NCBI GenBank assembly: GCA_927435965.1
Contig: CAKMKB010000144.1
Span: 1-64,000, forward strand
DNA: 64,000 nt
Direction: 5' to 3'
Source: 38-11 sp927435965
GTDB taxonomy: Bacteria > Bacillota > Clostridia > Tissierellales > Dethiosulfatibacteraceae
A program made the position numbers and the translations under genes. How positions within the stretch are numbered: position 1 is the first letter of the stretch; each line of letters starts with the position of its first letter. The notes beneath the pieces were generated by a model. It saw nothing but the letters and a program-made list of their open reading frames with translations, was not told where the DNA came from and made no database searches. Below, piece after piece: positions 18,050-26,499 of the stretch.

Positions 18050-18850
18050 TTAATATATTATTATTGGTAGATTTTCCTTCAATCTTACCAAAAAATTTGC
18101 AGTGTCTACAATAGGGTAGTCAATATCCACCTTGATGTTCATGATCTTCTCGGGTGCTGACTTCATGTATTTGTATGTATCTGTTGAGACATACCCAACT
18201 AGAATAGAATCACCGGTTTTCCCAGCAACATTGAGAGATTTTGTTTTTTCAAATTCTTTAAAAAGACCAAACGAGCTCGAATCAGCACTACAGAGAACGC
18301 CCTTTCCTCCTGATTCTATAATGTGAGTCACAATCCTTGGTGTTATCTGGTTGTATTCGATTACTGCAATCCGATTTTTGATTTCAGAAGGATCAACCCT
18401 TAAGAAATCAGATCCAAGAACAATATATTCTCCTTGAAATAAAGTACTTCCGCCATTTGGAGACATAACGACGCTGTAATCTCTATACATCTCAAAACTC
18501 TTATCAATTGTTCCATCGTTATTCATTATCGTAAAGACTGGTTCTGAATCAACTTGGGGAATAAGTACCGAAAAAGGTTGAAAGTAAGTTTCATCCACAC
18601 CAGCTGGCTGAACTCCAATCTCTTGAAAATATGTTTGTATATAATTAAGTGCCTTATCATTCCCCGCACTTCCAGCTAAACGTCCACCATATTCTGAGGA
18701 TGTCAACTCTCTTATATGGTTCATTATGTTGTCGGTGTTGAGTTGTGCTTCATCAAAAACATTTCTGGAATAACGCCAATATAGAGATGTAACAAAAATT
18801 GCAATCAATACTATTGTGACCAAAAATTTGATTTGTTTAGTTGATTTCAC
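18050..18850 (-). CDS. N-terminal part of the frameshifted M28-like/OppB fusion gene
   Basis: A 266-codon ORF with GTG start at 18850, nine bases after AAAGGTGG. It holds a TM anchor (about residues 8-26), the M28 N-terminal region (RELTSSEYGGRLAGSAGN, near residues 46-63) and a PA-like insert. At about residue 252 the reading frame is lost: the run at 18090-18095 has six bases where seven would restore the M28 sequence (FFGKIEGKSTNNNILIISTD). Repaired, the gene spans 16461-18850 and encodes about 796 residues. It could be a sequencing error, a real pseudogene or a slippery-site switch. It is the first gene of the ABC operon. Confidence 0.75.
   Translation of the reverse strand: MKSTKQIKFLVTIVLIAIFVTSLYWRYSRNVFDEAQLNTDNIMNHIRELTSSEYGGRLAGSAGNDKALNYIQTYFQEIGVQPAGVDETYFQPFSVLIPQVDSEPVFTIMNNDGTIDKSFEMYRDYSVVMSPNGGSTLFQGEYIVLGSDFLRVDPSEIKNRIAVIEYNQITPRIVTHIIESGGKGVLCSADSSSFGLFKEFEKTKSLNVAGKTGDSILVGYVSTDTYKYMKSAPEKIMNIKVDIDYPIVDTANFLVRLKENLPIIIY
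18090..18095 (-). other. homopolymer frameshift site
   Basis: A run of six A on the plus strand (six T in the coding strand). Reading continues in the M28 frame only if one base is added here, giving the join N-F-F-G-K. Stops in the shifted frame follow within about 14 codons. The protein on both sides is well preserved, which argues for a recent slip or a sequencing error rather than an old pseudogene. Confidence 0.8.
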
Positions 18851-18903
18851 AAATCCGTACCACCTTTATGTAAATTATGTTGAATCCATATCCACTCTTC
18901 CTG

Positions 18904-18932
18904 ATTTTACATAATAATCACCTTAACTTCAA
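18904..18932 (-). promoter_or_regulatory. promoter of the ABC/M28-like operon
   Basis: On the minus strand, TTGAAG (18932-18927), a 17-base spacer and TAAAAT (18909-18904). This lies about 55 bases upstream of the GTG start. No clear operator palindrome is visible around it. Confidence 0.5.
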
Positions 18933-19066
18933 GTCTATTTGACAAGAAACCCTCATTGATATGAAACGATATTTATTTTTAAATACACTTATTAGATGAC
19001 AATACTCCGAAATCGGTTTAAAATGTTTATAATACAAAATCAATATCAGAAGCTCAGGAGGTTAAG

Positions 19067-19846
19067 ATGCACATTGAACAAACAACTTATGAAAGAATTG
19101 AAGCAATGATTGAAAATTATGTGTTGAGAAATATGATTACAGTGGATTCTTTCTGGGAAAAACATATACTAGAAAGTAACCATTATGCAGTTATTGATAA
19201 AGGAAGTATTATTGGATATTTTTCAATATTCAAGAAACACACCATTACATCGTTCTATTTAGATGATGAATACATACAACATGGAAAATCAATATTTGAA
19301 AAAATCAAGCAATATGAACAAGTGACCAATGCATTGGTTTCAACCGGAGATGAATTCTTTATCAGCCATTGTGTAGATAATTTTGAAAAACTTGAAAAGC
19401 AGGCATATTTCTCTATATATGGTAAAAACACATCTGAAACTTTCCAGAGAAAAACCCTCGAACTTGTACAACTACGAACTAATGAAGATCTTGAATTATT
19501 AAGTCTTGCCGGTGATTTTTTTGCTGAAGATCCTATTGAGGATAGCATAAAAGAAGCAACATATTATAGAATCTACAAAGTATTGGAGAATGATCATCTG
19601 ATTGGATTTGGGATTGTTGAGACAGGCCGAGTAATCAAGTCCATCGCCAGTATCGGTATGTATGTTATGGAAGAAAAAAGACAACAGGGCTATGCAAAAA
19701 ACATTCTAAAAAATCTTCAAGAGTTGGTAGAATCAGAAGGATTCGAATGCAGATCTGGCTGTTGGTATTACAATCATAATTCATTAAAAAGCATGGAAAG
19801 TGCTGGAGCGTATTCCAAAACAAGGCTACTAAGGTTTTTCTTTTAA
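19067..19846 (+). CDS. GNAT-family N-acetyltransferase
   Basis: A 259-residue protein with a C-terminal GNAT domain. The acetyl-CoA motif is EEKRQQGYAKNILKNL (about residues 203-218), after the strand SIGMYVM. The N-terminal half is weakly GNAT-like, as in FR47-type proteins. ATG 19067 follows CAGGAGG. A TATAAT at 19028-19033 is the likely -10 element, with no convincing -35. It runs divergently from the ABC operon. The substrate cannot be inferred. Confidence 0.75.
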   Translation: MHIEQTTYERIEAMIENYVLRNMITVDSFWEKHILESNHYAVIDKGSIIGYFSIFKKHTITSFYLDDEYIQHGKSIFEKIKQYEQVTNALVSTGDEFFISHCVDNFEKLEKQAYFSIYGKNTSETFQRKTLELVQLRTNEDLELLSLAGDFFAEDPIEDSIKEATYYRIYKVLENDHLIGFGIVETGRVIKSIASIGMYVMEEKRQQGYAKNILKNLQELVESEGFECRSGCWYYNHNSLKSMESAGAYSKTRLLRFFF

Positions 19847-19919
19847 TTATCTAGATTTAGCAATTCAAGTCAAGAAAATATTATCATATGCTGATATCCT
19901 AGGGAAAGGAGGTGAGAAC

Positions 19920-20828
19920 ATGGAACGGTGGGAAGTAATAAATGCAGTTCAACGCATGCAAAACTATATTCATGAGCACATCAATTCTCAAATAACACTT
20001 AGTGACCTTGCAAAAGCAGCGGGTTATTCGCAATGGCATGCGGCTAGAATATTTAAAGAACATTTAAGCAAAACACCATTTGAGTATTTGAGAGCACTTA
20101 GATTGAGTCAAGCCGCATTGCAATTAAGGGATAAACAAACAAAAATTATTGATGTCGCTTTTGACTTTGTGTTTGATTCCCACGAAGGCTTCACAAGGGC
20201 GTTCTATAAGCAATTTGGGATTTGTCCAAAAAAGTATAGTGATAATCCCAAGCCCATTCAACTATTTATGCCCCATCGTATTCGTGAATATTACCTCACA
20301 ATTTTAAAAGGAGAGATAGATATGACTGAGAAAAAAACCACAAATACTGTTTTTGTTCAAGTTGTAGAAAGACCAGCAAGAAAACTGATTTTAAAACGAG
20401 GAATTAAGGCAACCCACTATTTTGAATATTGTGAAGAGGTTGGTTGTGATGTTTGGGGAATGCTATCTAGCATCAAAGAAGCAATGTACGAACCCGCAGG
20501 TATGTGGCTCCCGAGTAATCTTATTAAGCCTGGAACATCGAAATACGTTCAAGGAGTAGAAGTTTCAGAACATTACTCAGGAGAAATTCCAGACGGTTTT
20601 GAAATGATTGATTTACCAGCCTGTAAAATGATGGTGTTTCAAGGTGAACCATATGATGATGAGATTTTTGGAGAAGCAATCGAGGAATTATGGGCTGTGA
20701 TGAAGAAGTATAATCCCCAGACTTATGGTTTTGAGTGGGCGGACAATGATGCGCCTAGATTCCAACTTGAGCCACAAGGATACAGAGGGTATATCGAGGC
20801 TAGACCAGTCAAGTTATTGAACCAATAA
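19920..20828 (+). CDS. AraC-family regulator with GyrI-like effector domain
   Basis: A 302-residue regulator. Two helix-turn-helix motifs occupy about residues 8-105 (ITLSDLAKAAGYSQWHAARIF reduced here, then VAFDFVFDSHEGFTRAFYKQFG type second helix). Residues 140-300 form a GyrI/Rob-like effector-binding domain, which binds amphipathic drugs or other small molecules. ATG 19920 sits behind AAAGGAGGTGAG, a near-perfect ribosome site. A strong terminator follows. A free-standing GyrI-like protein occurs 4.6 kb downstream. It likely controls nearby detoxification or transport genes, but the target is not visible. Confidence 0.88.
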   Translation: MERWEVINAVQRMQNYIHEHINSQITLSDLAKAAGYSQWHAARIFKEHLSKTPFEYLRALRLSQAALQLRDKQTKIIDVAFDFVFDSHEGFTRAFYKQFGICPKKYSDNPKPIQLFMPHRIREYYLTILKGEIDMTEKKTTNTVFVQVVERPARKLILKRGIKATHYFEYCEEVGCDVWGMLSSIKEAMYEPAGMWLPSNLIKPGTSKYVQGVEVSEHYSGEIPDGFEMIDLPACKMMVFQGEPYDDEIFGEAIEELWAVMKKYNPQTYGFEWADNDAPRFQLEPQGYRGYIEARPVKLLNQ

Positions 20829-20840
20829 TTAGTAAAAAAT

Positions 20841-20882
20841 GCCAAAGGAAAGCAGTATAATGCTTTCCTTTGGCGTTTTTTT
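20841..20882 (+). terminator. Rho-independent terminator after the AraC gene
   Basis: A 14-bp perfect stem (GCCAAAGGAAAGCA at 20841-20854 with its complement at 20861-20874), a 6-base loop and a T-rich tail. It separates the AraC gene from the convergent ferritin-like gene. Confidence 0.92.
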
Positions 20883-20913
20883 GATATTCAATATAGAGCA
20901 GTGTTTGGAAGCA

Positions 20914-21591
20914 CTAGTTCAGTCTATCTACTTGTTTTTGAAAAGCTAATAAATGACTTTCAGAGCCTTTCTTCAAAGCAGTGAAAACCTCAAAGACGTT
21001 TTCAGGCAAATCATAGGTCAAAAATATTTCATACATTGCAATGTTATCTATCTCTGCTTGTACACCAGTCTGTGCCGCTTCAAGCAAATTATCAGGCACT
21101 ACAATATGGTCAATGGAGCTGTCTTCTGGAAAATCAAGTTCATATGATATATAAACTTCTTCTAAAAACGCAAGATGACTCTCTTCGGACTTGATGATGT
21201 TCGTGTATGGTCTCTGCTTGCCGAATTTGTCAATGATGGACAAATACTCTCCACGTGCCAGGTATTCATCCTGAACCGCATACATTAACATATCAGTAAT
21301 GCTTAACGATTGATCCGCCAAAGCACCTGCAGCACCATATCCCTCAAGAGATAATGCTTGATCATCGATAGTAAGTGGAGTTGGATTCATATCGACATTA
21401 TGATTGACAGTATCCTGGACTACAGCCATTTGTTCTGTAGTTTCCTGAACTGACGTTGTTGTTTCATTAAATGTTTCTGATGTATTGCTACAACCTGATA
21501 GAATCACTATGCCACTGATCGTAAGTGATATGATTATAAGAACAGCAACAAATTTTTGTTTGGAAATAGATAAAGATTCATTTACAGACAT
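20914..21591 (-). CDS. ferritin-like DUF2202 lipoprotein
   Basis: A 225-residue secreted lipoprotein. The signal has a basic start, a hydrophobic core and the lipobox LSGC near residue 34, and a Thr/Ser/Glu linker follows. The C-terminal 140 residues look like a four-helix DUF2202 ferritin-like domain. Carboxylate and histidine residues are suitably placed for a di-iron site (QDEYLARGEY, EESHLAFLEE, EIDNIAMYE, SESHLLAF). The start is ATG 21591 behind AAGGAGGAA; a longer ORF start at 21645 lacks a ribosome site. A surface oxidase or metal-binding role is plausible but unproven. Confidence 0.8.
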   Translation of the reverse strand: MSVNESLSISKQKFVAVLIIISLTISGIVILSGCSNTSETFNETTTSVQETTEQMAVVQDTVNHNVDMNPTPLTIDDQALSLEGYGAAGALADQSLSITDMLMYAVQDEYLARGEYLSIIDKFGKQRPYTNIIKSEESHLAFLEEVYISYELDFPEDSSIDHIVVPDNLLEAAQTGVQAEIDNIAMYEIFLTYDLPENVFEVFTALKKGSESHLLAFQKQVDRLN

Positions 21592-21897
21592 TTTGAGTTC
21601 CTCCTTAAAGTATTCTGATATGATTATAGAATGAATATGTGTCAAAAATATGGCTCATTGATGACAAAGATAATTGATTATACAGATTAATTAGTTGAAT
21701 TGTTTTTTGATGCTTAAAATGATAAAATGTAGGTCAAACGTGGTTATGAGAACGTATACGATATTCTGACCTGATAGAGATCGCTACATAACTTACACCA
21801 ATATGATTCAGTCAGAGTAGATATTAGGTAAGTTGCATGATTAGAAAACGCACTCATACTATAGGAGATGCTATTCTATAAGAGAAAGGAGATGAAG

Positions 21898-22860
21898 ATG
21901 AGGATTTTGAAAGTATTAGGTATTGTTTTAATAATTGTTTTGTTTATGGTCATATTGTTTTTGATCGCTTCTATGATTAATCACAGGATTCAATTAAAAA
22001 AGGAGACTAGTGCTTACCCACCACCAGGCAGTATAGTTAATGTTAATGACAAAAAGCTTCATATATTTATAGCAGGAGAAGGTGATATTACTTTGGTTTT
22101 TATGGCGGGACATGGCACCAGTAGTCCTATATTGGATTTTAAACCCTTATGGATGAGGATGACAGATGATTACAGGATTGCTGTGGTAGAAAAATCAGGC
22201 TATGGTTGGAGTGAGCCTTCAAACAGTCCACGAGATATCGATACTATTCTTGAGGAAACCAGAGAAGCGTTAAATCTCTCAGGAGAAAAAGGACCGTATA
22301 TACTATTACCCCATTCCATGTCAGGACTGGAGGCGATTTATTGGGCACAGAAATACCCTGATGAAGTTACAGCAATCATTGGGCTGGATCCCACTACACC
22401 AGAAGCTGTTGAAATACTTCCAATACCTCCAGGCATTCAATTGAATCTCATTTATTTAATAACCAGAATCGGTTTATCAAGATTAATGCCTGAAGCTGAT
22501 TTGAGTGAAAATTTACCCTTGATGAAATCAAACGACTTGACTGAGGAAGATAAAAATCAGTATTTGGCTTCTTTTTTTAGAAGCTCTTTAACTAAAGATA
22601 TGTTGAGAGAAATCACCAATCTGAACAACAACGCTCAGTTGGTGGCGACAAATGGAATTCCAGCCAATACTCCAATGTACTTTTTTATTTCGGAAGAACA
22701 GGAAAAGCAAGTCAGCGGATGGGATAAGGCATTGACTGAATATCTTTCTAAGCTTGTTGTAAGTCGATTTATGCGCCTTGACACTGGTCATTATGTCCAT
22801 CATGAAAAAGCTGACATTATTTCCGAGGCCATAAAAGCGTTTTTAAAAGAGATAAGGTGA
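21898..22860 (+). CDS. membrane-anchored alpha/beta hydrolase
   Basis: A 321-residue hydrolase with an N-terminal TM (about residues 4-26). The start is ATG 21898, six bases after AAAGGAG (21885-21891). ATGs at 21868 and 21892 are badly spaced. Oxyanion region MAGHGTSS lies near 75. The nucleophile elbow reads PHSMSG rather than the usual GxSxG. The likely acid follows GLDPTTP, and the histidine is in DTGHYVHHEKAD. The catalytic domain is probably extracellular. Substrate unknown. It is followed by a methyltransferase in the same direction. Confidence 0.78.
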   Translation: MRILKVLGIVLIIVLFMVILFLIASMINHRIQLKKETSAYPPPGSIVNVNDKKLHIFIAGEGDITLVFMAGHGTSSPILDFKPLWMRMTDDYRIAVVEKSGYGWSEPSNSPRDIDTILEETREALNLSGEKGPYILLPHSMSGLEAIYWAQKYPDEVTAIIGLDPTTPEAVEILPIPPGIQLNLIYLITRIGLSRLMPEADLSENLPLMKSNDLTEEDKNQYLASFFRSSLTKDMLREITNLNNNAQLVATNGIPANTPMYFFISEEQEKQVSGWDKALTEYLSKLVVSRFMRLDTGHYVHHEKADIISEAIKAFLKEIR

Positions 22861-22900
22861 AAAACAAATTCGTCATAAGAGAAATGGAGGATTTTTAGTG

Positions 22901-23662
22901 ATGAAACAATGGTATGAAAAATTATTTGACAATTATGGGGAGAATTACGACAAAGAAATATTCACTCAAGGAACAATAGGTGAGTGTGACTTTATAGAGA
23001 AGGAGCTTAATTACAATAAATCACTAAAAATAATAGATGTTGGTTGTGGAACAGGCAGGCATGCAATAGAGCTTTCAAAAAGAGGATACTCTGTAACAGG
23101 TATAGATTTATCAGTGTCCCAGTTACAAAAGGCTAGGGAAAAAGCCGAAAAGGAAAACCTGAAGATCGAGTTTTTAATGCATGATGCAAGAAATCTACCA
23201 TTTAAAAACCGATTTGATGTCGCCATCATGCTTTGTGAAGGCGGATTTCCGTTAATGGAAACAGATGAGATGAATTTTGAAATATTGAAGAATGTAACTA
23301 AAACACTGAAAAGTACGTCTAAACTAATTTTTACAACTCTAAATGGTTTGTTTCCATTGTTTCATTCTATTGATGAATTTCATGAAGGCAATCATGAGGG
23401 AAAGGAAGCTCAGTATAAAAGTACTCATTTCAATCTTATGACAATGCGAGATAATAACATAACTACTTTTACTGATGACGATGGACATGAACACCAGATT
23501 GAATGCAATGAAAGATACTATATCCCGAGCGAAATCACATGGTTGTTGAAATCACTAGGATATAGAAAGGTTGAAATATTTGGCGCGAAGCTAGGTGCTT
23601 ATTCTAGAGAAGATGAGCTTGCAACTGAGGATTATGAAATGCTGGTTGTTGCTGAAAAATAA
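22901..23662 (+). CDS. class I SAM-dependent methyltransferase
   Basis: A 253-residue methyltransferase. SAM motif I is IDVGCGTGRHAIELSKRG (about residues 45-62), motif II VTGIDLS, and motif III in HDARNLPF and ICEGGFPL-like positions. ATG 22901 is ten bases from ATGGAGG, and an in-frame GTG at 22898 is seven bases away, so the start is uncertain by one codon. It resembles the small UbiE/Tam-like methyltransferases common in accessory regions. Substrate unknown. It lies 40 bases after the hydrolase gene. Confidence 0.85.
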   Translation: MKQWYEKLFDNYGENYDKEIFTQGTIGECDFIEKELNYNKSLKIIDVGCGTGRHAIELSKRGYSVTGIDLSVSQLQKAREKAEKENLKIEFLMHDARNLPFKNRFDVAIMLCEGGFPLMETDEMNFEILKNVTKTLKSTSKLIFTTLNGLFPLFHSIDEFHEGNHEGKEAQYKSTHFNLMTMRDNNITTFTDDDGHEHQIECNERYYIPSEITWLLKSLGYRKVEIFGAKLGAYSREDELATEDYEMLVVAEK

Positions 23663-23704
23663 AAAGCTTATTGAAACTATTACTTTTTGAGGAAGTGATG
23701 TGCA

Positions 23705-24526
23705 ATGTATCAAGGTGATATTGATAAACTACTATTATCCCGCAATGACAATGGATCGGATTTTTGGGCGACACCAGATGGAAGAATAGGCATAGAAAAA
23801 CCAATCAGTACACTGACTGCTTTGCTTGTAATGAGTGAGTTGAAAGTGGAAAAATCTCATGAAGCACTTAAAGGTGCAGCTGATTTGGTTCTAGGTGTGA
23901 TAAGAGATGACGGAAGAGCGCGAATATCGCCTAAAGGTTCGATTTATCCCTGTCATACAGCTCTTGCAGCAACAGCACTTTGTAGAAATGGCTATGAGGG
24001 TGAAAAGCGTGTTAGAATGGCTTTGGAATATTTACTTAGGAGCAGATTCGAGGATGGCGGATGGCGATGCAACAAGTTTTTATACGGCAGAGGTCCTGAA
24101 ACCAATTTTTCAAATCCAGGTGTTACGTTAATGGCATTAGACGCATTTCGATGTGCTGGACTTCATCACGAGACTAAAGAACTTGATCGCGCTGTTGAAA
24201 CGCTTCTGAATCATTGGACAGTCCGTGTACCAATCGGACCTTGCCACTATGGGATGGGAACCCTGTTTATGCAAGTGGAGTATCCATTTTTGAGATACAA
24301 CCTGTTTTATTACGTATTTGTACTCTCGTTTTATGCAAAAGCACGTAAGGATAATCGTTTCAAAGAAGCTTTTGACAGCTTGGGTAAGAAACTGGACAAC
24401 GAAGGTAGATTGATTATTGAACGACCAAATCGGAAACTTGAAAAACTGGATATCTGTAGGAAGGGTGAACCATCCGAAGCAGCTACTGATAGGTATCTCG
24501 AAATTAAAAATAATATGGAACAATAA
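23705..24526 (+). CDS. prenyltransferase/squalene-cyclase-fold protein
   Basis: A 273-residue soluble protein built of alpha-alpha barrel repeats. The tell-tale segments are STLTALLVMSEL, HTALAATALCRNGY, RFEDGGWRCN (the QW-like D-G-G-W motif) and GVTLMALDAFRCAG. It is short for a complete squalene cyclase and lacks a DxDD box, so it is more like the terpenoid-cyclase-fold proteins of unknown role. ATG 23705 has only a modest ribosome site (GAGGAAGTGATG). It is probably co-transcribed with the genes on either side. Confidence 0.7.
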   Translation: MYQGDIDKLLLSRNDNGSDFWATPDGRIGIEKPISTLTALLVMSELKVEKSHEALKGAADLVLGVIRDDGRARISPKGSIYPCHTALAATALCRNGYEGEKRVRMALEYLLRSRFEDGGWRCNKFLYGRGPETNFSNPGVTLMALDAFRCAGLHHETKELDRAVETLLNHWTVRVPIGPCHYGMGTLFMQVEYPFLRYNLFYYVFVLSFYAKARKDNRFKEAFDSLGKKLDNEGRLIIERPNRKLEKLDICRKGEPSEAATDRYLEIKNNMEQ

Positions 24527-24549
24527 TTGTAATAACAATGGAGGCCAAA

Positions 24550-25206
24550 ATGTCAGATAAATTGGATTATAAAAAAGAATATAAGAATCTATATCTCCCG
24601 AAAACAGTTCCAGTGATAATTGACGTACCAAAAATAAAATTCATTATGATTGATGGCAAAGGTGATCCCAATGATGAATCGGGAGAATACACTAAGTCGG
24701 TAGAATTGCTTTATGGATTATCCTACACCATTAAAATGAGCAATAAAAGCGGTAATGCATCCCCAAATTTTTTTGAGTATGTCGTTCCACCGTTGGAAGG
24801 CTTATGGTGGACAAAGGAAGACCGAAAACTAGACATATATCAAAAAGATCAATTGATCTGGACTTCTATGATAAGACAACCGGAATTTGTCACCGATGAA
24901 GTATTTACATGGGCTATCAATGAAATGAATAAAAAGAAACCGCATCTTGATACGTCAAAAGCTAGGCTAGAGGAATTCACAGAAGGGCTTTGTGTCCAGA
25001 TGATGCATATAGGACCATATGACACGGAAGCGATTACTGTCAAGGCTATCGATGATTTTGCAGTAAGCAATGGCTACTTAAATGCCATTTCGGGAAAAAG
25101 CATAGAGGGTACTATCCTCAGACACCATGAAATATACTTGAGCGATCCAAGAAAAGTCGCTCCGGAAAAGATGAAGACAGTTGTCAGACACCCTGTAAAA
25201 AAATGA
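24550..25206 (+). CDS. GyrI-like small-molecule-binding protein
   Basis: A 218-residue stand-alone GyrI-like protein (COG4832 type, recalled). Characteristic stretches are IDVPKIKFIMIDGKGDP near the start, FEYVVPPLEGLWW in the middle, and MMHIGPYDTE and HHEIYLSDPRK near the end. The start is ATG 24550 behind AATGGAGG; the ATG at 24538 is the upstream part of that ribosome site. Family members hydrolyse or bind cyclopropanoid and other xenobiotics. It is related to the effector half of the AraC regulator at 19920. Confidence 0.85.
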   Translation: MSDKLDYKKEYKNLYLPKTVPVIIDVPKIKFIMIDGKGDPNDESGEYTKSVELLYGLSYTIKMSNKSGNASPNFFEYVVPPLEGLWWTKEDRKLDIYQKDQLIWTSMIRQPEFVTDEVFTWAINEMNKKKPHLDTSKARLEEFTEGLCVQMMHIGPYDTEAITVKAIDDFAVSNGYLNAISGKSIEGTILRHHEIYLSDPRKVAPEKMKTVVRHPVKK

Positions 25207-25339
25207 TATCTCAATTAAGTGGTCTGAATAATCTGTTTATAAAGCGCTAGCAAAAGGATGATTACATATATGATAATAGAGTTAAAAACGGTTGGTGTAA
25301 AAAGCATAACAATAAGAAGTATAAAGGGGGTTCATCCAT

Positions 25340-25903
25340 ATGAGTAGTAACAAGACTTTAGCAACAGACCAGCAGGCAGAGCTGCTTGAAATACTCAAAG
25401 GGCGATTTGAAAAGAATATGAATCGTCATCAAGGTATAGAATGGGGGAAAATACAACAGAAGCTTGAAACAAACTCCGAAAAACTGTGGACGTTAAATGA
25501 AATGGAAAGCACAGGTGGAGAACCGGACGTGATTGGTTTTGATAAAAAGACTGATGAATACATCTTTTGCGATTGCTCTCAGGAAAGTCCAAAAGGTCGA
25601 AGAAGCATTTGTTATGATCATGACGCTCTTGAATCAAGGAAAAGTAACAAACCGATGAACAGCGCTATTGGCATGGCAAATGAAATGGGGGTTGAAATTT
25701 TAACAGAAGAACAATATAGGGAGTTACAAAAGCTCGGACATTTTGATATCAAAACATCAAGTTGGATATTGACACCTCCTGAAATTAGAAAACTAGGAGG
25801 AGCTATCTTTGTAGATTTTCGTTATAACACTGTTTTTGTATATCACAATGGTGCAGAATCCTATTATTCTGTCAGGGGTTTCCGTGGTTCATTGCGAGTA
25901 TAG
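25340..25903 (+). CDS. DUF4256 family protein
   Basis: A 187-residue soluble protein matching the DUF4256 pattern as I recall it: an N-terminal helix with LLEILKGRFEKNMNRH, the GGEPDV segment, CDCSQESPKGRRS with two cysteines, and ESRKSNKP. The C-terminal part has the SSWILTPPEIRKLGG and YYSVRGFRG segments. ATG 25340 follows AAAGGGGG. A 133-base gap upstream has no clear promoter. Biochemical role unknown. Confidence 0.8.
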   Translation: MSSNKTLATDQQAELLEILKGRFEKNMNRHQGIEWGKIQQKLETNSEKLWTLNEMESTGGEPDVIGFDKKTDEYIFCDCSQESPKGRRSICYDHDALESRKSNKPMNSAIGMANEMGVEILTEEQYRELQKLGHFDIKTSSWILTPPEIRKLGGAIFVDFRYNTVFVYHNGAESYYSVRGFRGSLRV

Positions 25904-25932
25904 GTTTACCAATTAAGGGGGCTGTTTTAAAG

Positions 25933-26379
25933 ATGAAAGAAAAGCTTATTGCACCATGTGGTATGAATTGCGCTTTATGTATTGCTTATCAGTTTAGAGA
26001 AAAGGATTTGAATAAAAAGGGATTTAAGAGAATGTATTGCCCGGGCTGCATACCTAGAGGAAAACACTGCACACATATGGCGGATAAATGCGAGTTATTG
26101 GGAAAAGGACACTTGAGATTTTGTTACGAGTGTGAGTCTTTTCCATGCAAGAGATTGAAATCACTGGATAAGCGATACCGCACCAAATACCACATGAGCA
26201 TGATAGAGAATCTTAAGTTCATTCAAGAAAACGGAATGGATGCATTCTTGGCAAAAGAGGAGACAACATGGCGCTGCCCTGAATGCAACGGTGAGATATG
26301 CTGTCATAATGGACTTTGTTTGAATTGTAATATGGATAAGCTGCGCTTAAACAGAAAATACCGTTGGAATGAGGAGTAA
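25933..26379 (+). CDS. cysteine-rich DUF3795 protein
   Basis: A 148-residue protein with about fifteen cysteines, arranged in a DUF3795-like N-terminal region (APCGMNCALC, CPGCIPRGKHC, CYECESFPCKRL) and a C-terminal zinc-ribbon-like piece (CPECNGEICCHNGLCLNC). It probably binds zinc or an iron-sulfur centre. ATG 25933 follows AAGGGGG eleven bases upstream. It is co-directional with DUF4256 and followed by a terminator. Function unknown. Confidence 0.8.
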   Translation: MKEKLIAPCGMNCALCIAYQFREKDLNKKGFKRMYCPGCIPRGKHCTHMADKCELLGKGHLRFCYECESFPCKRLKSLDKRYRTKYHMSMIENLKFIQENGMDAFLAKEETTWRCPECNGEICCHNGLCLNCNMDKLRLNRKYRWNEE

Positions 26380-26389
26380 ACAAATTATT

Positions 26390-26413
26390 CCCCCCAGTTT
26401 AGGGGGATTTTTT
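26390..26413 (+). terminator. Rho-independent terminator
   Basis: CCCCCC (26390-26395), loop AGTTTA, GGGGG (26402-26406), then ATTTTTT. It closes the run of accessory genes ending in the DUF3795 gene. Confidence 0.85.
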
Positions 26414-26440
26414 ATGAGCTTAATCAAGAAATGTTTTTAG

Positions 26441-26469
26441 TTGACATACATAGAAGTGCTAGGTATAAT
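26441..26469 (+). promoter_or_regulatory. consensus sigma-A promoter of the PadR operon
   Basis: TTGACA (26441-26446), a 17-base spacer and TATAAT (26464-26469). Both boxes match consensus exactly, so this is a strong promoter unless repressed. The start of transcription would be near 26476, about 24 bases before the PadR start codon. Confidence 0.88.
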
Positions 26470-26499
26470 ATGCTGAATGAGTGAACAATGGGGGCATTT

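Noticed and set aside
21731..21772. AGGTCA/TGACCT inverted repeat upstream of the hydrolase gene
   Set aside because: Only six bases per arm with a 30-base gap, which is expected by chance in AT-rich intergenic DNA.
25270..25347. 25-codon ORF overlapping the start of the DUF4256 gene
   Set aside because: The ribosome site is poorly spaced and the product has no distinctive feature; it could be a leader peptide but nothing supports this.
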